This document shows positions 33,376-46,306 of a stretch of 64,000 nucleotides of DNA, one piece after another. The translations under genes were made by a program, and so were the position numbers. The first letter of the stretch is position 1, and every line of letters begins with the position of its first letter. The notes beneath the pieces were generated by a model. That model was not told where the DNA came from, made no database searches, and saw nothing but the letters and a program-made list of their open reading frames with translations. The DNA is from Brachionus rotundiformis (lineage: Eukaryota; Rotifera; Eurotatoria; Ploima; Brachionidae): contig JAESIW010000180.1 of assembly GCA_016802295.1 (NCBI GenBank), forward strand, positions 1,925,619 to 1,989,618, read 5' to 3'.

Positions 33376-36129
33376 ATGAAGAAAGGAACTTCTTCACCTA
33401 AAAAAAGTTCTATTAAACTGAGTTCTGATGAGAATACTAGCCCAGTTCGTAAACCAAATACAATGATGATGAACTGGCTGAGTAAGAGCGCTTCAAAGAA
33501 GTCTGATGATCAGTCGATAATTAAGAGTGTTGACTCAAATTCACAACAAGCTATGATTGACGTAAAATTAAACAAACAAGACAAAAATAGTCCAAAAGTT
33601 GCTACTAAAAAGAAAGTTGCCAAAGTAATTGACAGTTCTGACGAAGAAGAGTTAAGTCCAATAAAGCTTAAAGCAAGAAAAGAGAAGCAAACTGCTAAAA
33701 AGGTTAAATCAGAAGAATTGCCAGAGAAGAAAGAAACTAAAAAACAGGTAATCAAATCTACAACAAGTCCAAAAGAAAAAGATCCGCCGGCAAAAAAAGG
33801 AGGAAACAGATATTATGCTGCCTATATGAGAAGAGATGGACCAAAAAATCCAGGCTCAAAGCCGATTCCAATTGGCAAACCAGACTGCTTTTCTGGTCTA
33901 AAATTTTTAGTAACTGGTGTTCTGGATTCTTTAGATAGAGATGAATGTAAAAAAATAGTCGAAAAGTATGGTGGGAGTATTATTTCTGGTGTAACCAAAA
34001 AATTGGACTACTTAGTCGTCGGACAAGATGCTGGCGAAACTAAGATTCAGAAAGCCAAAGAACTAAATGTCAAACAGATTAATGAAGATGAATTTTTGAA
34101 ATTGATTTGCACTAGATCAGGAATTAAGAATCCAGAGTACGAACAGACTGAAGTCGAAATGATGGAAGAAGAGAGTGTACCTGAAGTGGAAATTAAACCA
34201 GAGACAAATTCTGAAAAGAAAACAACTCCTAAAAAAGAAAAACAAACACCTATCAAGCAAAGTCCTAAAATAAAGTAAAGAAACATAAAAAGTTTATTTT
34301 TTTTTAATTTTAGTTTATTTAGAAATGAAGTAAAAAATATAAAAGAAGAACCAGTGGTTAAAATAGAAGATTCCAGGCCAAGAAATGAACTTTGGGTCGA
34401 CAAATACAAACCACAAGCAATGAATAAAATTATTGGTCAAGGTACAGAAAAGAGTAATGCGAACAAGCTTTTTAACTGGTTAAAAAATTGGCAGAAATGG
34501 CATGCTTCGGGAGACACAAAAGCAAAAAAGTCTTGGAATGACCAAGAAACTGGTTCTAGCTTTAGAGCAGCTTTGTTATCTGGTCCGCCTGGCATTGGCA
34601 AAACAACCACAGCTCAAGTTGTATGCAAAGAAGCTGGATATACGTACATTGAGCTAAATGCGTCGGATTCTAGATCCAAAAAGCTTTTGGACAAAGTTTT
34701 GGGCGAGAGCACAGAGAACGCATCAATTGAATCCTATTTTAAACAGAAGCATAAAGTTTCTGATTTGAATAAAGACAAACATTGTGTCATTATGGATGAA
34801 GTTGATGGTATGGCTGGTAACGAAGATCGTGGTGGTGTCCAAGAACTTATTCAGATTATAAAACAATCTAGAATTCCTGTCATTTGCATATGTAATGATA
34901 GACAGCATGTTAAAATTCGCTCTTTGGCAAATCATTGTTTTGACTTGAGGTTCTACAAGCCAAGACTGGAACAAGTCCGAGCTGCACTGATGTCCGTTTG
35001 TTTCAAGGAAGGAATCAAAATAACAAGTGATTTGCTTGACCAAATTATTATTGGATGCAATTATGATATCAGACAATGTTTACATAACTTAAGCATGTGG
35101 TCATCGAATAACAAAGTAATGACGACCAACCAAAAGAGCAAATTAGACATTGAAAAAGCTATGAAGGACATTAGAATGAACCCGTTTGAGGCATGCAAAC
35201 TTGTATTCAATGCTGATCCCTCAAATTCAAGAGCTCCAAAAAATATTGCAGAGAAGATGGATTTATTCTTTACGGACTATAGTTTGATGCCTCTATTAGT
35301 GCAAGAAAACTATCTAAGTGTTGTTCCACAAAATTTGAAAGGAAGTAGCAAAAAAGAAAAAGACAGAAACCATCTAGAATTTTTGACAGATAGTATTGAA
35401 AGTATGTGCCAAGGAGATAGGGTTTCTAAAATTCTACGAAACAATAATAACTGGTCATTGCTACCAGTACAGGCAATCTTTTCTTCTTATATTCCTGGTG
35501 AAAAGCTTCATGGTCATATAGGTCTTCCAGCATTTCCTTCTTGGTTTGGAAAAAATTCAAAACAAGGCAGAGTTGACAGAATTTTACAAGAACTTCAAAA
35601 GCACATGCGCATTCATATATCAGCTAACAAAGTTGGCGTTGGCATGGACTATTTATCTGTCTTGAAGACCATGTTGACAAGACCTTTGATTAAAAAAGGA
35701 GCTGATGGGATACCGAATGTTTTAAATTTAATGAATGAGTATTCTTTAACTCGAGATGATTTTGACACTATTATTGAGTTGGGTTCATGGCCTGGACAAA
35801 AGGATCCCATGACCATGATTGACTCAAAAGTTAAGGCGAGTTTTACACGGGCCTACAACAAAGAATCGCACAAGAACCCATTTACAACAGTTAATGTGAA
35901 AAAAGTAAAAGGGGTTAAGTTAAATGATGACGGATATGATGTTGAAGACGCTGAAGAAATTGAGGAAGATGAAGATGATATTACAACTGATGCAATGATT
36001 AAGGTAAATACAAAAACTAAATCTAAGACTACCACAGCTTCAAAGACGACAAAATCTGTTAAAAGAAGTGCAAAATCGAATGAAGATTCGGAAGCTAAAC
36101 CAAGTGCTTCCAAGAAGAAGAAAACCTAA
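33376..36129 (+). CDS. RFC1: Replication factor C subunit 1 (large clamp loader subunit)
   Basis: Largest subunit of the clamp loader that opens and loads PCNA at primer ends during DNA replication. Exons 33376-34274 and 34314-36129 give 904 residues; the 39-bp intron is removed with the phase kept (joins to NLFRNEVKNIKEE). Features: a Lys/Ser-rich N-terminus with acidic patches; BRCT domain at about residues 170-245 (FSGLKFLVTGVLDSL; KKLDYLVVG), the RFC1-specific DNA 5'-phosphate-binding region; AAA+ core from about 310, with Walker A GPPGIGKTTTA near 388, Walker B VIMDEVDGMAG near 460 and the RFC1 sequence LLSGPPG...YIELNASDSRSK; a helical collar domain; a basic tail (KKKKT) typical of a nuclear signal. 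Slightly shorter than the human protein (about 1,150) because of a shorter N-terminus. Identity certain. Confidence 0.97.
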
Positions 36130-37009
36130 TTTTTTAAATAATTATAGTCTTGAATTAAACTAATTTTATTAAATATTAACAATATTTTCTGTAAAATGAT
36201 GTATGTGTGCCCAGTTTTTTTTTAAATTCAATTATTTTAAATTGAAGGATCAGAATGTAATTAGAATGATCGAATTTCTCACAATAAAAATTAATTTTTG
36301 TTCTTAACTAAATTTTATTATTGCACATCATAATTTTTATGTCCATTTCTTTAATTAGATCTTATTTGTAATTAACTCCCAGAAGATTACTCTTGTTTCT
36401 TAGGTAATTTAAAAGCTTAATTTAATTATTAGATGTCAAGTTACCATTTCCTAGGTTCCATTATGAGCCTGTAGATTATCATTAATGTCTAATTAAATTT
36501 TCATATCATTTGTAAATTATTTAATGGGATTTTCAAAATTAGTAAATTTTGTTTTCTTAATATTTTACCAGAATGATAAAAGATTCAAGTATTCATTTAA
36601 AATTTATCACCTTAATCATCGGATTAAAGGAACATATAATTATCATAAAGGGAATTTTAAATAAAAATTAAATTGATTGAAAAAAGTTTATTTTATTTAT
36701 TTATTTAAAATATTATTTGAGGAAGTCCTCGGGCTACTCAGAATGGACCATAGTCCTTCTTTTTAATCTTAAAAGAGTTTAATTATGTATTTAATATATA
36801 TTTTTTTTTAGATATTAGATCATCGATTATATTAAATTTTTAAAGTTCAATTTAACTTATATCTAAGAATTAAGTTTTAGAGTTAGTAATGTTTTTTAAG
36901 AAAAATTATTTTTATTTATCAAAATTACTTTTTTTAGAGATTATTTTTAAAATCTTATATTTGAAAAAAAATGGACGGCTTATTGACCAAAATATTTTTG
37001 ATCATTGAT
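36130..37009. other. Convergent intergenic stretch between RFC1 and KIFAP3
   Basis: Contains the 3' ends of both neighbours. No gene. About 36715-36760 (aagtcctcgggctactcaga) is a G/C-richer patch in A/T-rich DNA, possibly a repeat end. Confidence 0.5.
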
Positions 37010-40000
37010 TTATTGATAATTTGGATCGTCTAGAAAGTATGAACTGTCCACATTATATCTGTGACCAGTCTTGGGTCTCGTCGGATATCGACTTCTTTTA
37101 TCATTCTCATCATCTTCATAATAACCATTTCTTCTTAAAGCTGCTTCCATTCTGTTGTCATAAGCCATTTGATCTTCATAAGAATTCAAAGTATTTCTCA
37201 TTTCAACTTGCTCAAGCATTCTGTCATCATCGTCATAAAATTCAAAATCTCCACCATTACGAACATAATCTTGCATATTGTCCGGACTAATACGCCCATC
37301 GTAAGGTATTGTTTCTGTGTGGTAGTAGTCACCAGCTTCATAATTTCTATCCATTGTAATTGCGTCAGCATCCTGAACGGCCAAATAATCTTCCAATGGC
37401 TCATCTGAATTTTGATAATATTCACGATAACCATTTGCATACATTTGGTCATTCATACCATAATGGCTATTCATACGACTTCTTAGTTCACTCTCTTGAG
37501 ATACCTCAATCATTTCCAACCATTGTGAATTATGATGACGGAACTTTTCTATCTGAATCTTTTTTGCCCAATCCTCATCATAATCCTGTTAAAAAAATTA
37601 ATTAGTTTTAAACAATTAAAATTTTAATCTATAAACTTACGCTTATAATGTCTAATGTAAAGCTGCAGACTCGTCTTACCTCAGCATTTTTATCATTCAT
37701 TAGATCGATTAAGTAAGCAGGAGCCTCTTTTCAATTTTAAAATTTTAAATTTAATAAAAAATTAAAATTAAAATAAGATATAACAATTAAATTTAAATAT
37801 AAAAATATTTATAAAATTAATTACGAGTTTTTTTTATAATTATTTCTCTGGTACTTTTGTGAAATATCATTTGATAAAAAACATATACAATTTGAAGCAC
37901 TATTTCGTCATCGAGTTGTTTAGCTAATTTTTTGAAATTTATTTGTTTTTATAAAAAAAAAAAATTTTGAATAATACCATTTAAAAGTTCAATTAAAATT
38001 TCAATGATTCCACTATTGGAAAGCATATTAGCACAGGAGTCATCGTTGCAAACTGCTCCAATTAGGACAATAACATCTAAGACCAAATCATCTTGAGCAT
38101 TTCCTTTAGACAAAAATTAATTTACAAAAAAATTAATCATTTAATCAATTTTTAAATCAAGCAAAGCTAAAAATAATTTTTCAAAATTAATCAATAACCT
38201 GGCTGTAGTTGTTGTTTAATCCAGTTTACAAGATCATATTCATTTAAAAACATTTCGTAGTCAATATCACTAATGTTTAAATTTCCCAAGGTACCAACTA
38301 CTTCAATTAAAAAGTCATCATTTGTATCATTTTTTATAGTTTCTCCAAAAAGTCCCATATAATCCTAATTAATCATAATTATTAGTTTAAAATAATTTTT
38401 TATTCCCGGAAATTACAAGAAAATAGCTTTTAGTTTCATCATGTTGACTAATATTTCGGATCATCTTCATCACAAGCGCATCTTTAAACTTAAAAGCTCG
38501 CTTGACCAAATATCTGAGACCTTTTTTTTTCGAGTACTCGATCATTTGCATTGCACATTTGCTATTCAAAGCTAAATTAGTTCCCAAGGCTACTAATTCC
38601 AAGTCGACTTGATTTTCAGGCGATTCTATAATCATTTTCATCAGCTTAAAAATAATAATTAAGAGACATTTTTTTATTTCTTTCTATAATTACCATGTCG
38701 ACACATTTGGTGAATTTGAACATTTCTTTTGAACTATCATCTATACTCAAATGATATAGTAAACACATTGAAATAATTCTTTGATTTTCATTGTCTAGTT
38801 AAATCAAGAAATTTTGAGTAAAAATAAATAAACAAAACTTTATTTATTAAATTTACTGAGTAGATTTACAAGTTGTGGCAATATACCACATTTTATCATT
38901 TCTGAACGAACTATCGAATCAAACGAAAGATTTAGTAACAGTCTTAATGTTATATTTAAAAGATCTTCTTGCTCGTGAGGCACAAGTTTGGCCAATTTAA
39001 TAATTATTTTTTCTTCTCTCTATTAAAATAAATTTTTAACTAATTTTGTTCACAAAAATTTAACTAAATTTACCATTTGATTCTTGTTTTCAATGAATAC
39101 ACTTAACTTTTTTAAAAATGACACAACCAAAATTAAAAGATCTGGATTGTCTCTACTTAAGGCCTGTATAAGTAAACTAATGATTTTTTTGTTAACCATT
39201 TTGATCTCGACTTTGATATCCTCAGCCAAATTAAGCAGTAAATAAAAGGCTACTCTTAGCAATTGTTCTTGTTTATTTATCAATTTCTGTAGTTCATTGA
39301 TCATTTTTTGGTCTTCATCACTTAACATATTAGTTTCGGCAGCCTTTTTTTTAGATCCTGTTTTGGGTCTTTTGGAGCTATTGAAACCTTTTTTGCGCCT
39401 ATCTATTTCATTCTGCCAAGTTTCACACCGTCTCAGCTCAAACTCTACTATCTTTATTATTCTTTAAAAAATCTGAAAAATTATTTAAAGAAAATTTTTT
39501 ACTTGAACGGTCAAATTTCCAATTTTATAGTGGGCAATTAATGGATGAAATTGGCTGAAGCTTGAAAAACAGAAAAAAGTGTAAATAATGTTCGTAGTAA
39601 CTTCAATATTTCGGTTCCATTCTTCTTTTAAAACTCTTGAAAGACAATTTAGAATACTCTCATTTTGGAACAACTCTTCCAAATTGTCTGGATTGCGAGC
39701 AAGCTGCAAAATTAGAGCTGATCCTCGTATTTTAGTCTTTACATCATCTTCGTAAAGCATTTCTGCATAATCATCCAAATCTATTATATCAGCCTTTTCA
39801 TTTATATCATCTATATTAGGGTTTTCCAGTTTATCAGATAGTTTTTTCTTTTTTGATTCATAATTTTCTGGTAGTGTAGGTTCTTTTCTATTCTGTAAAT
39901 AATAAAGAAGTTGTTCGACTTCAGGGATTTTTGATGGATGTATCAAAGAACAGTTTTTAACCACTTCTTTGGCCAAAGATCTGATATCTGTATCTGATGT

Positions 40001-40302
40001 AAGGTTCTTTAGCTTTATTCTTTAACAAAAATAATAAATATTAAATTTTTATATTTTTATATTTTTTTTCTTACATTTTTCTAGACTCCTTTCTTTCACC
40101 CACCATAACATTTCCGATTTCATCCAAAATTGTAGCTTCCACCTCATAGTTAACGATCAAAGCTTTATCTGTTGGATGAACATCAATATTACCACCATTA
40201 GTTCGCCTATGAATAATTTATGAATTATTTTTTTGGACAAAAATTGATAAATGAATACTTTTTTAAATATTTTGCTTCCTCTTGACAAATAGTGTCATCC
40301 AT
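37010..40302 (-). CDS. KIFAP3: Kinesin-associated protein 3 (KAP3)
   Basis: Armadillo-repeat adaptor of heterotrimeric kinesin-2, the anterograde motor of intraflagellar transport. Twelve exons: 40259-40302, 40075-40206, 39503-40019, 39074-39451, 38857-39019, 38694-38794, 38417-38644, 38199-38364, 37978-38103, 37825-37923, 37641-37726, 37010-37585. They total 2,616 nt (871 residues) and all phases close. Clear matches along the whole family: GGNIDVHPTDKALIVNYEVE, LIHPSKIPEVEQLLYYLQNR, RGSALILQLARNPDNLEELF, FFCFSSFSQFHPLIAHYKIG, EQLLRVAFYLLLNLAED, LLILVVSFLKKLSVF, FKFKDALVMKMIRNISQHD and DEDWAKKIQIEKFRHHNSQW. The C-terminal tail (about 150 residues) is Tyr/Asp-rich, as in animals generally but without close similarity. 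Length is near the human 792 plus insertions. The ATG has an AG one base before it (ttttttaag|a-ATG), and the PEP mutase gene ends 187 bp upstream on the same strand. Confidence 0.97.
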
Positions 40303-40489
40303 TCTTAAAAAATTTTTAAATTTGATCTGTTAATGATTCTATTTTACAAAGATTTTCACATCTTTGTCACATTTTTAATATAGATAAAGATATAAAATTG
40401 TTCTTAATCATTTATTAAATAAGCTAACTTTAAATCAAAAATCTAAATAATTTAATTAAATTAACTAATTGATGAGATTGGAATGAGAA

Positions 40490-41619
40490 TTATTTTTTTG
40501 GCAAATATTTTTTCTCAGCTTCACTCAATTCCTTATCATTTTGTAAACGAAACAACTCATTTACAGCAGCGATCTAAAATTAAAAAATTGATCGAAGTTT
40601 AAATTTTTTTTTATCTATTAACCTTTTTTTCCACATTTATCAAAGACATATCATCAAATATTTGTTTACTGGTCTGTTGCATGGCTTGAACTGAAGCTCT
40701 AACATTATGATTAGCCCAAATAATCATCGAAACGCCTAGATCTTCAAACAATTTAGTTGGTGTCTTGTAATATTTTGTTGGAACAATAATCACAGGTCCC
40801 TAAAAATAAAAAATTGATTTAAAATATCTTTCTTAATGAAAATATATATCTACTTGATTTTTCCATTCTTTCATAAAAGCTTCAATATCGGATGGATCGC
40901 TTTTTTTACTATGCATCAAAATAGCATCAGCTCCAGCATTTCTGTAAGCCTCGGCTCTTTTAAGAGCCTCATCCAGACCCCATCCAGCAATGAAAGCCTC
41001 AACTCTGGCTACCACACAAAAGTCGGGATCTTGCTGTGTATCTTTCATGGCTTTAATTTTCAAGGCAAATTCTTCGATTTCTGCCAATGGTTGAACGCGG
41101 TTGTCCAGCAAGGAATTTGTTTTGGGAAAAAGCTTGTCTTCGATGCAAGCTCCGGCAACGTTTATTTGCTCAAGCTTTCTGACTAAACGCCGAGCATTGT
41201 TAAAGTTGCCATAACCAGTATCAGCATCTAACAAAATTGGAATGTCTGTGTTGTCGCTCATGAACTCTAAGACTTCCAAAACCTGTGTCCAAGAAGCCTC
41301 ATTTGAGTCTCTGACTCCAAGCTGTGCGGATATGCTCAAACCACTGCCCCAAACTCCCTTGAATCCGGTCTCTTGAACAATCTTGGCACTCAGACCATTA
41401 TGAGCTTCCATAATAAATTCCAAGTTTTTTGACTGTAGCATCTCTTTTAACTTGGTCGACTTTAAGAAAAATAATTAATAGCTTGATTAATCAAAATGTA
41501 CCAGGGCTCACCTTTTTTTTTGGACTTTGTGAAGCTATTTCTTGGGTAGAATAAGCCAAAAATTGGGTATTGAGCTTAACATTTGAGCGTGGAAGTATTT
41601 TAATTATCTGACCAAGCAT
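40490..41619 (-). CDS. pepM: Phosphoenolpyruvate phosphomutase
   Basis: Rearranges phosphoenolpyruvate to phosphonopyruvate, the committed step that makes the C-P bond of phosphonates such as 2-aminoethylphosphonate. Exons 41512-41619, 40854-41459, 40623-40799, 40490-40573; 324 residues; phases close. A complete isocitrate-lyase-superfamily barrel with the phosphomutase signatures WGSGLSISAQLGVRDSNEAS, the Mg-binding region LLDADTGYGNFNNARRLVRK, the lid motif EDKLFPKTNSLLDNR, ARVEAFIAGWGLDEALKRAE and ILMHSKKSDPSDIEAF. EDKxFPKxNS distinguishes the mutase from lyases of the superfamily. Closest in feel to the well-studied mussel enzyme. The extra 36-residue first exon (MLGQIIKILPRSNVKLNTQF and on) is basic, hydroxylated and lacks acids until its end, as in a mitochondrial presequence. 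No downstream phosphonopyruvate decarboxylase gene is in this window. Confidence 0.95.
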
Positions 41620-42467
41620 TTTAGATTTTTTTCTTGCAAAAATTTAAATTCAAAATCTAATATGATAAATATTTTTTAGTTAAAAAATTCTGAGAATAAT
41701 ATCTATATGTAAATGATGACGAATCGAGGAATTTAAATTTTCATCGGCACTTACATATAGTGATTGACGAAAATAAATTTAAAATTCAGTTTGAGTTATT
41801 TTCATAAAATAATTAATTATACTAAGGCCTCATTAAAAACGTGAATAATTACTCGTTGTCATCTCAACCTTATCGGAATAATTTGCAGCATAATTAAGGA
41901 CTTAAATTTTTTTCTAAAGCTAAAATTGAGAGAAGCGAAGAAGCATTTTGACAAAGAACAGATTTTTGAGCCAAATGTAGAATCTAAAATTTAATTTATA
42001 TTCGTAAATAATAAAGAAAAGGAAAATATTTTATCTCTATATTTTAAACAACTATTTTACTTAAATATATATGTGGTTGATGAAAATATTTTTAAGATCA
42101 AATTTGTCATCAAGTTTAATTTTTTCTTCTGGCAATGAAAATTTATCAGTGGTTAAAAATTATTTTAAAATAGGTCGCATATAGATATGCATAAGTTAAT
42201 TTGAATAATTTGAAGAATTTGATTACTAATATTTTAATTCATAAACAAAAATATTTATATAGAAATAGGCTCAAATTGAGTAAAGTAAATTTATTTTATA
42301 TATTTTTCTATGATATGTGATCGTATTTTGGTTTCAAAATAAAATTTAAAAGAAAAATTAGAGATAAAATAATAATTTTATTAATTATTGTTGTAAGTGA
42401 TAAATTATTCTATAAACTAGTTTAAATTTTGCTGAAAATTGTAGTGAAAAGAGTCAGTTTATCAAAT
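41620..42467. other. Intergenic stretch between PEP mutase and light chain copy 3
   Basis: Upstream of the PEP mutase gene and downstream of light chain copy 3, both on the minus strand. No gene is supported. The 60-codon plus-strand frame at 42429-42611 is only the antisense of the last light chain exon. Confidence 0.5.
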
Positions 42468-44752
42468 TTATTCGTCGTCTTGTTTGCCTCTTTTGATTAT
42501 ACGGGTGAATGTTGCATAATCCATATTGCCTTTGTTATCTATTGGAGCACCTTCAAGAACCTGGTTGAACTTGAAAAAAGAATTAAATTATTTATTTTAT
42601 ATAAAGAATAAAACAGCCATAAAATTTAAATCAATTAAAATAAAATTAAATGCATGCAATCGATTAATGTTTTAGTTCATATTTATTTCATGTTTATATT
42701 TGTTAATATTTTAATTTGAATGCTTGTTAGTTAAGATCATTTTATCATTTGAGATCTCTTACTTCTTGATCGGTAAGTCGTTCATCTGGTTTTCCTTGGT
42801 GAACTAAAACTTCACGCAACCTAATTTAGCACATGGAAAAGGATTAAAAAAAAGTTTGAATTGAAAAAAATTTCGTTGCATCCATTAATTTGGGAATAAT
42901 TTTGCGAAGGAAAAGCAACTAGAATTTTTCACTACTAAGCCTCTGGCACAGCCACTTTACTATACAAGTAAAAAATATTTGCTCCTAAATTACTTGTTGA
43001 TCTGTTAATCTCTCAGCTGGACTTCCTTGAGCTGTAAGAATTTCTCTTAACCTGACAAATTTTGGCAAATTTAATATTTTTTATTATTAATTCATATGTG
43101 ATATTTTATTTACAAAATAAATTGTGATTATTTTTGATTTGTTATGTATTCAAAAAGAGTGATATTTAAATAACACTTACATATCGCGGTGTATAGTTCC
43201 TTTAGCATCACCATCAAACAATTTGAAAGCGTTCATGATTACTGATTCTTCATCAGTGCCTAATTAAATTCGAAAAGAACAAAATAAAAAAAAATTAAAT
43301 ACATAAGGCCTAAAAAAACAAAACACTAGTATAACAAGGTAAGAATAATAATATTAATAATAAGGGTGGAATGAGTTTGGATGCATTGAAATTAGATAAC
43401 AGATTAAAATTATCTCTATAATTTAACAATTTTAAATCTGTTTTAAAATTTGGGTTTGTTCAAATACTCACACTTGGGAATCCAAAATTCCAGATCCATT
43501 TTCATCAAATAATTTAAAAGCATTCAGGATCACTGTTTCTTCATCAGTTCCTAGATGTCAAATAGGATTCATTCAATAAGTCAAAATGGGAACAAAATAA
43601 GACGTTCCATGCATTTTAAAATCTATTAGCTTATCTAATTGGAAAAAGAAATTACCGTTTAGACGATCTCCGAACAAAGTCAACAACATTGTGAAGTTAA
43701 TTGGTCCTTGGGCCTCATCAACCATGGCTTTTAGTTCAGCATCTTTCGGTATTCTGCCTAAATGATTGTAAAAATAAAAATGTTTAAATTTTGACACAAA
43801 TCAATTTCAAGACATCAAGAAATAGCATTCCAGCATTCAAAAAACGTTTCATGCAATGGGGAAATTATGTAAAAAAGGTGTTTCTGTTTTAGCAGTAAAA
43901 ACTGACTAAATATAATCATAGCAATAGGTATAAGGTTAAAAAAATAAGGGATATATCTAAATTTTTATATATTTATATAGATTTCTATTTAAAATGGGTT
44001 TAAACAAAGGGTGAAATGGGGTTCTAAAGCTATATCTTTATTCAATTACCCAATGAACTGTAGACTTCTTTCAAATCATCTACACTGATGACTCCATCTC
44101 TGTCTTGATCCATAAGACCGAACGCCTACAACAATCATTTTGATTTAGAAAATTTTCAATCAAGATTTTTCATTTCAATCAAGAAACTAATATTCCTATT
44201 TGTTTTACTCAATATTATCTTTTTTTAACTATGTTTTTCTAATTGTGAATTGTATTTTATTTATTCAGATACATTTAGTCAACACAAATAATTAAAATTC
44301 AAATAAATCACATCAAAAAACGATTTAATAATCAAGAAATTAAAAACTTGCTCTGATCTAAATAAACTGACCTAAGGATGTGTAAATCTCTTTTAAATCA
44401 TCAACACTTATAATTCCATCTCTGTCTTGATCAAACATATTGAAAGCCTTTGCAGAGTTTATGGTAAAATTAAAAAATGCTTAAATAATCTCATATTTGT
44501 TGAATTTTTGTGTTGTGTTGGTATTTGGTAAAGAGCATTTAAAAATTTAAAAGTTACCTCTTTGAATTCTTGAACTTGACTTTGCTCAAACATAGCAAAT
44601 ACATTGCTAGTTGCTCTTTGGGCTTTCTTCTTTCCTTTTTTCTATACCAAAATTTAGTCTCAAAGATATATAAACAATTAAGTTTTTCGAGTTTAATTAT
44701 TATCAAATTTGAACCGAAAAACGTTTAAGATTTGACAACTTACATCGGCCAT
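42468..44752 (-). CDS. MRLC: Myosin regulatory light chain, copy 3 (inverted), with three pairs of alternative exons
   Basis: Third complete copy, on the opposite strand about 32 kb from copy 2. Constitutive exons: 44744-44752, 44558-44641, 43656-43757, 42468-42569. Alternative pairs: 44372-44447 or 44050-44125; 43472-43550 or 43181-43259; 42994-43051 or 42763-42820. All phases and GT-AG sites are kept. From exon 2 to intron 6 it is nearly identical to copies 1 and 2, introns included; one residue changes in the EF-hand 3 exon (GILD for GILN). Upstream DNA, intron 1 and the 3' UTR are unrelated, and the last exon differs by four bases near its end (one replacement, YATFTR for YASFTR). Its own promoter has a TATA box and probably a 5' UTR intron (44792-44917). 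It may be the ancestral locus or a separately regulated paralogue. Confidence 0.95.
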
Positions 44753-46306
44753 TTCGTATTTCTAAATTAAAGATGCTAAAACAATTTGGATCTAAAATAA
44801 AAATAAAATCTATTTAACTATATTCGCTTTATACGGTATATATATTCATTATTTAAGAGAATTATAACACAACTTCGTATCAAAAATAATTTAAATAGCA
44901 AACAGATTAATTCTAACCTGATTGAACGCTTATTTAACTAACTAAAAGCAAAAGCTAATCTTAAAGAAAGAAAAATAATGAAATTATGCTCCAAAGCTTG
45001 GCTTTTTATAGAATAATTCCAAAAAGAATTTGTTCGATTCTTTTTGTTGAAATGTTGTGTTTATGTTTATTCGAGAACGAGCTCATCTATTTAAATAGAA
45101 TTAAAGATAATTTATGATTGATCCGAAATCTATGCTCAACCTTAGTTCCAATTTAGGTTCTCAAGTATCTCTGTTGTTTCTAGCCAACTTATCTTAGGAT
45201 TCAAAAATTCTATTATGATAATTGAACTAAATTAGCTTGAATTTAGGATTATGATTCGCCAAAGTAAAACCATGCACAAAAATACCAATATTCCATAAGT
45301 TATTCGATGATTGGATTCTTGGCACAAAGAGATGAAAGAGCTAGATAGATATAAATTTATAAATATTAATAAATTAAGATTTATTCTTCTATATAATATA
45401 TGATTCTATTTTTGGTTGTTATTTACGCATTGGAATGTAAAGTTCAATTCAATTATGAAAGATGCTTGGTATACTTGGATAAACCAATCATATATTCGAT
45501 TAGGCAAGCTCAGGTATTAACTAAAGTTAATGCTGAGTAATATCAATTTTCGGTTTATTTCATTTACGTTTTTGAATGATTTGTTTATTTAAATTCAGCT
45601 TACTCGGGATTTAATATTTTTTTTAAATAAATGTTCAAATAAAATTTTACTCACAGACAAATGGATTATAAATTATTTAAATCTAATTTTTTTAATTGAT
45701 TTATAAAATATATTTTTAAATTTTTGTTCAAGATTTTAAAAATTTATTTGGAAAATTTTAAGTTATTTTTCAAAGATTTCAGTTATTTAAGTTTATATAT
45801 TTATTTACAATAGTCTAAAGAACTGTTTTCTTTGCTTAAATCTAGTTTTTATTCAAAATTAATTGAAAATTTTTTTGATTAAAATAAAAAATAAAAATAT
45901 TATTTAAAATATCGTTTCTTGATTACTATATCTTTCTGAAAATATTATTTAAGTAATTTTTTTTCATATTGATATCCTGGTTTTCTAGAACTATTGCCTA
46001 CACTCAATACATTTATTATCTTCTAAAATTCAATAATTCTAAAATCTATTTCATACTATGAATTTATTTTATATTAAAGATAAAGGATAAAAAACATATA
46101 ATTTTTGTAAAAAATTTATTCTCTTTTTGATTAATTTTGATAATATAATTTATAAAAAATAAATTTATTGATTTTATGAAAAAAAACTGAAAAATTTTAA
46201 ACTATTAAATATTGGTTCAATATAATACTCTTTTAATTTCGTTTATAAATTATCATAGAAAGTACTGTAATGTTCAACATTTTCATATATAATTTATTTA
46301 TCCACT
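44753..46306. other. Intergenic stretch between light chain copy 3 and KCTD7-like gene
   Basis: The left 300 bp hold the light chain leader and promoter. The remainder is A/T-rich with no gene. The open frames reaching into 46233-46306 on the minus strand are read-through of an intron of the KCTD7-like gene and are not coding. Confidence 0.55.
45002..45011 (-). promoter_or_regulatory. TATA box of myosin light chain copy 3
   Basis: On the minus strand ctataaaaagcc lies about 250 bp before the ATG. A likely 5' UTR intron (donor ATCAG|GTTAGA at 44917, acceptor TTTTAG at 44792) would remove most of the leader. The sequence is unrelated to the promoter shared by copies 1 and 2. Confidence 0.5.

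Noticed and set aside
37021..37605. Several plus-strand open frames opposite the KIFAP3 last exon
   Set aside because: Antisense shadows with His/Ile-rich composition arising from the Asp/Tyr-rich KIFAP3 tail.
37641..37680. Possible donor GTAAGA inside KIFAP3 at 37679
   Set aside because: Reading through gives EVRRVCSFTLDII, matching the family; the true donor is at 37640.
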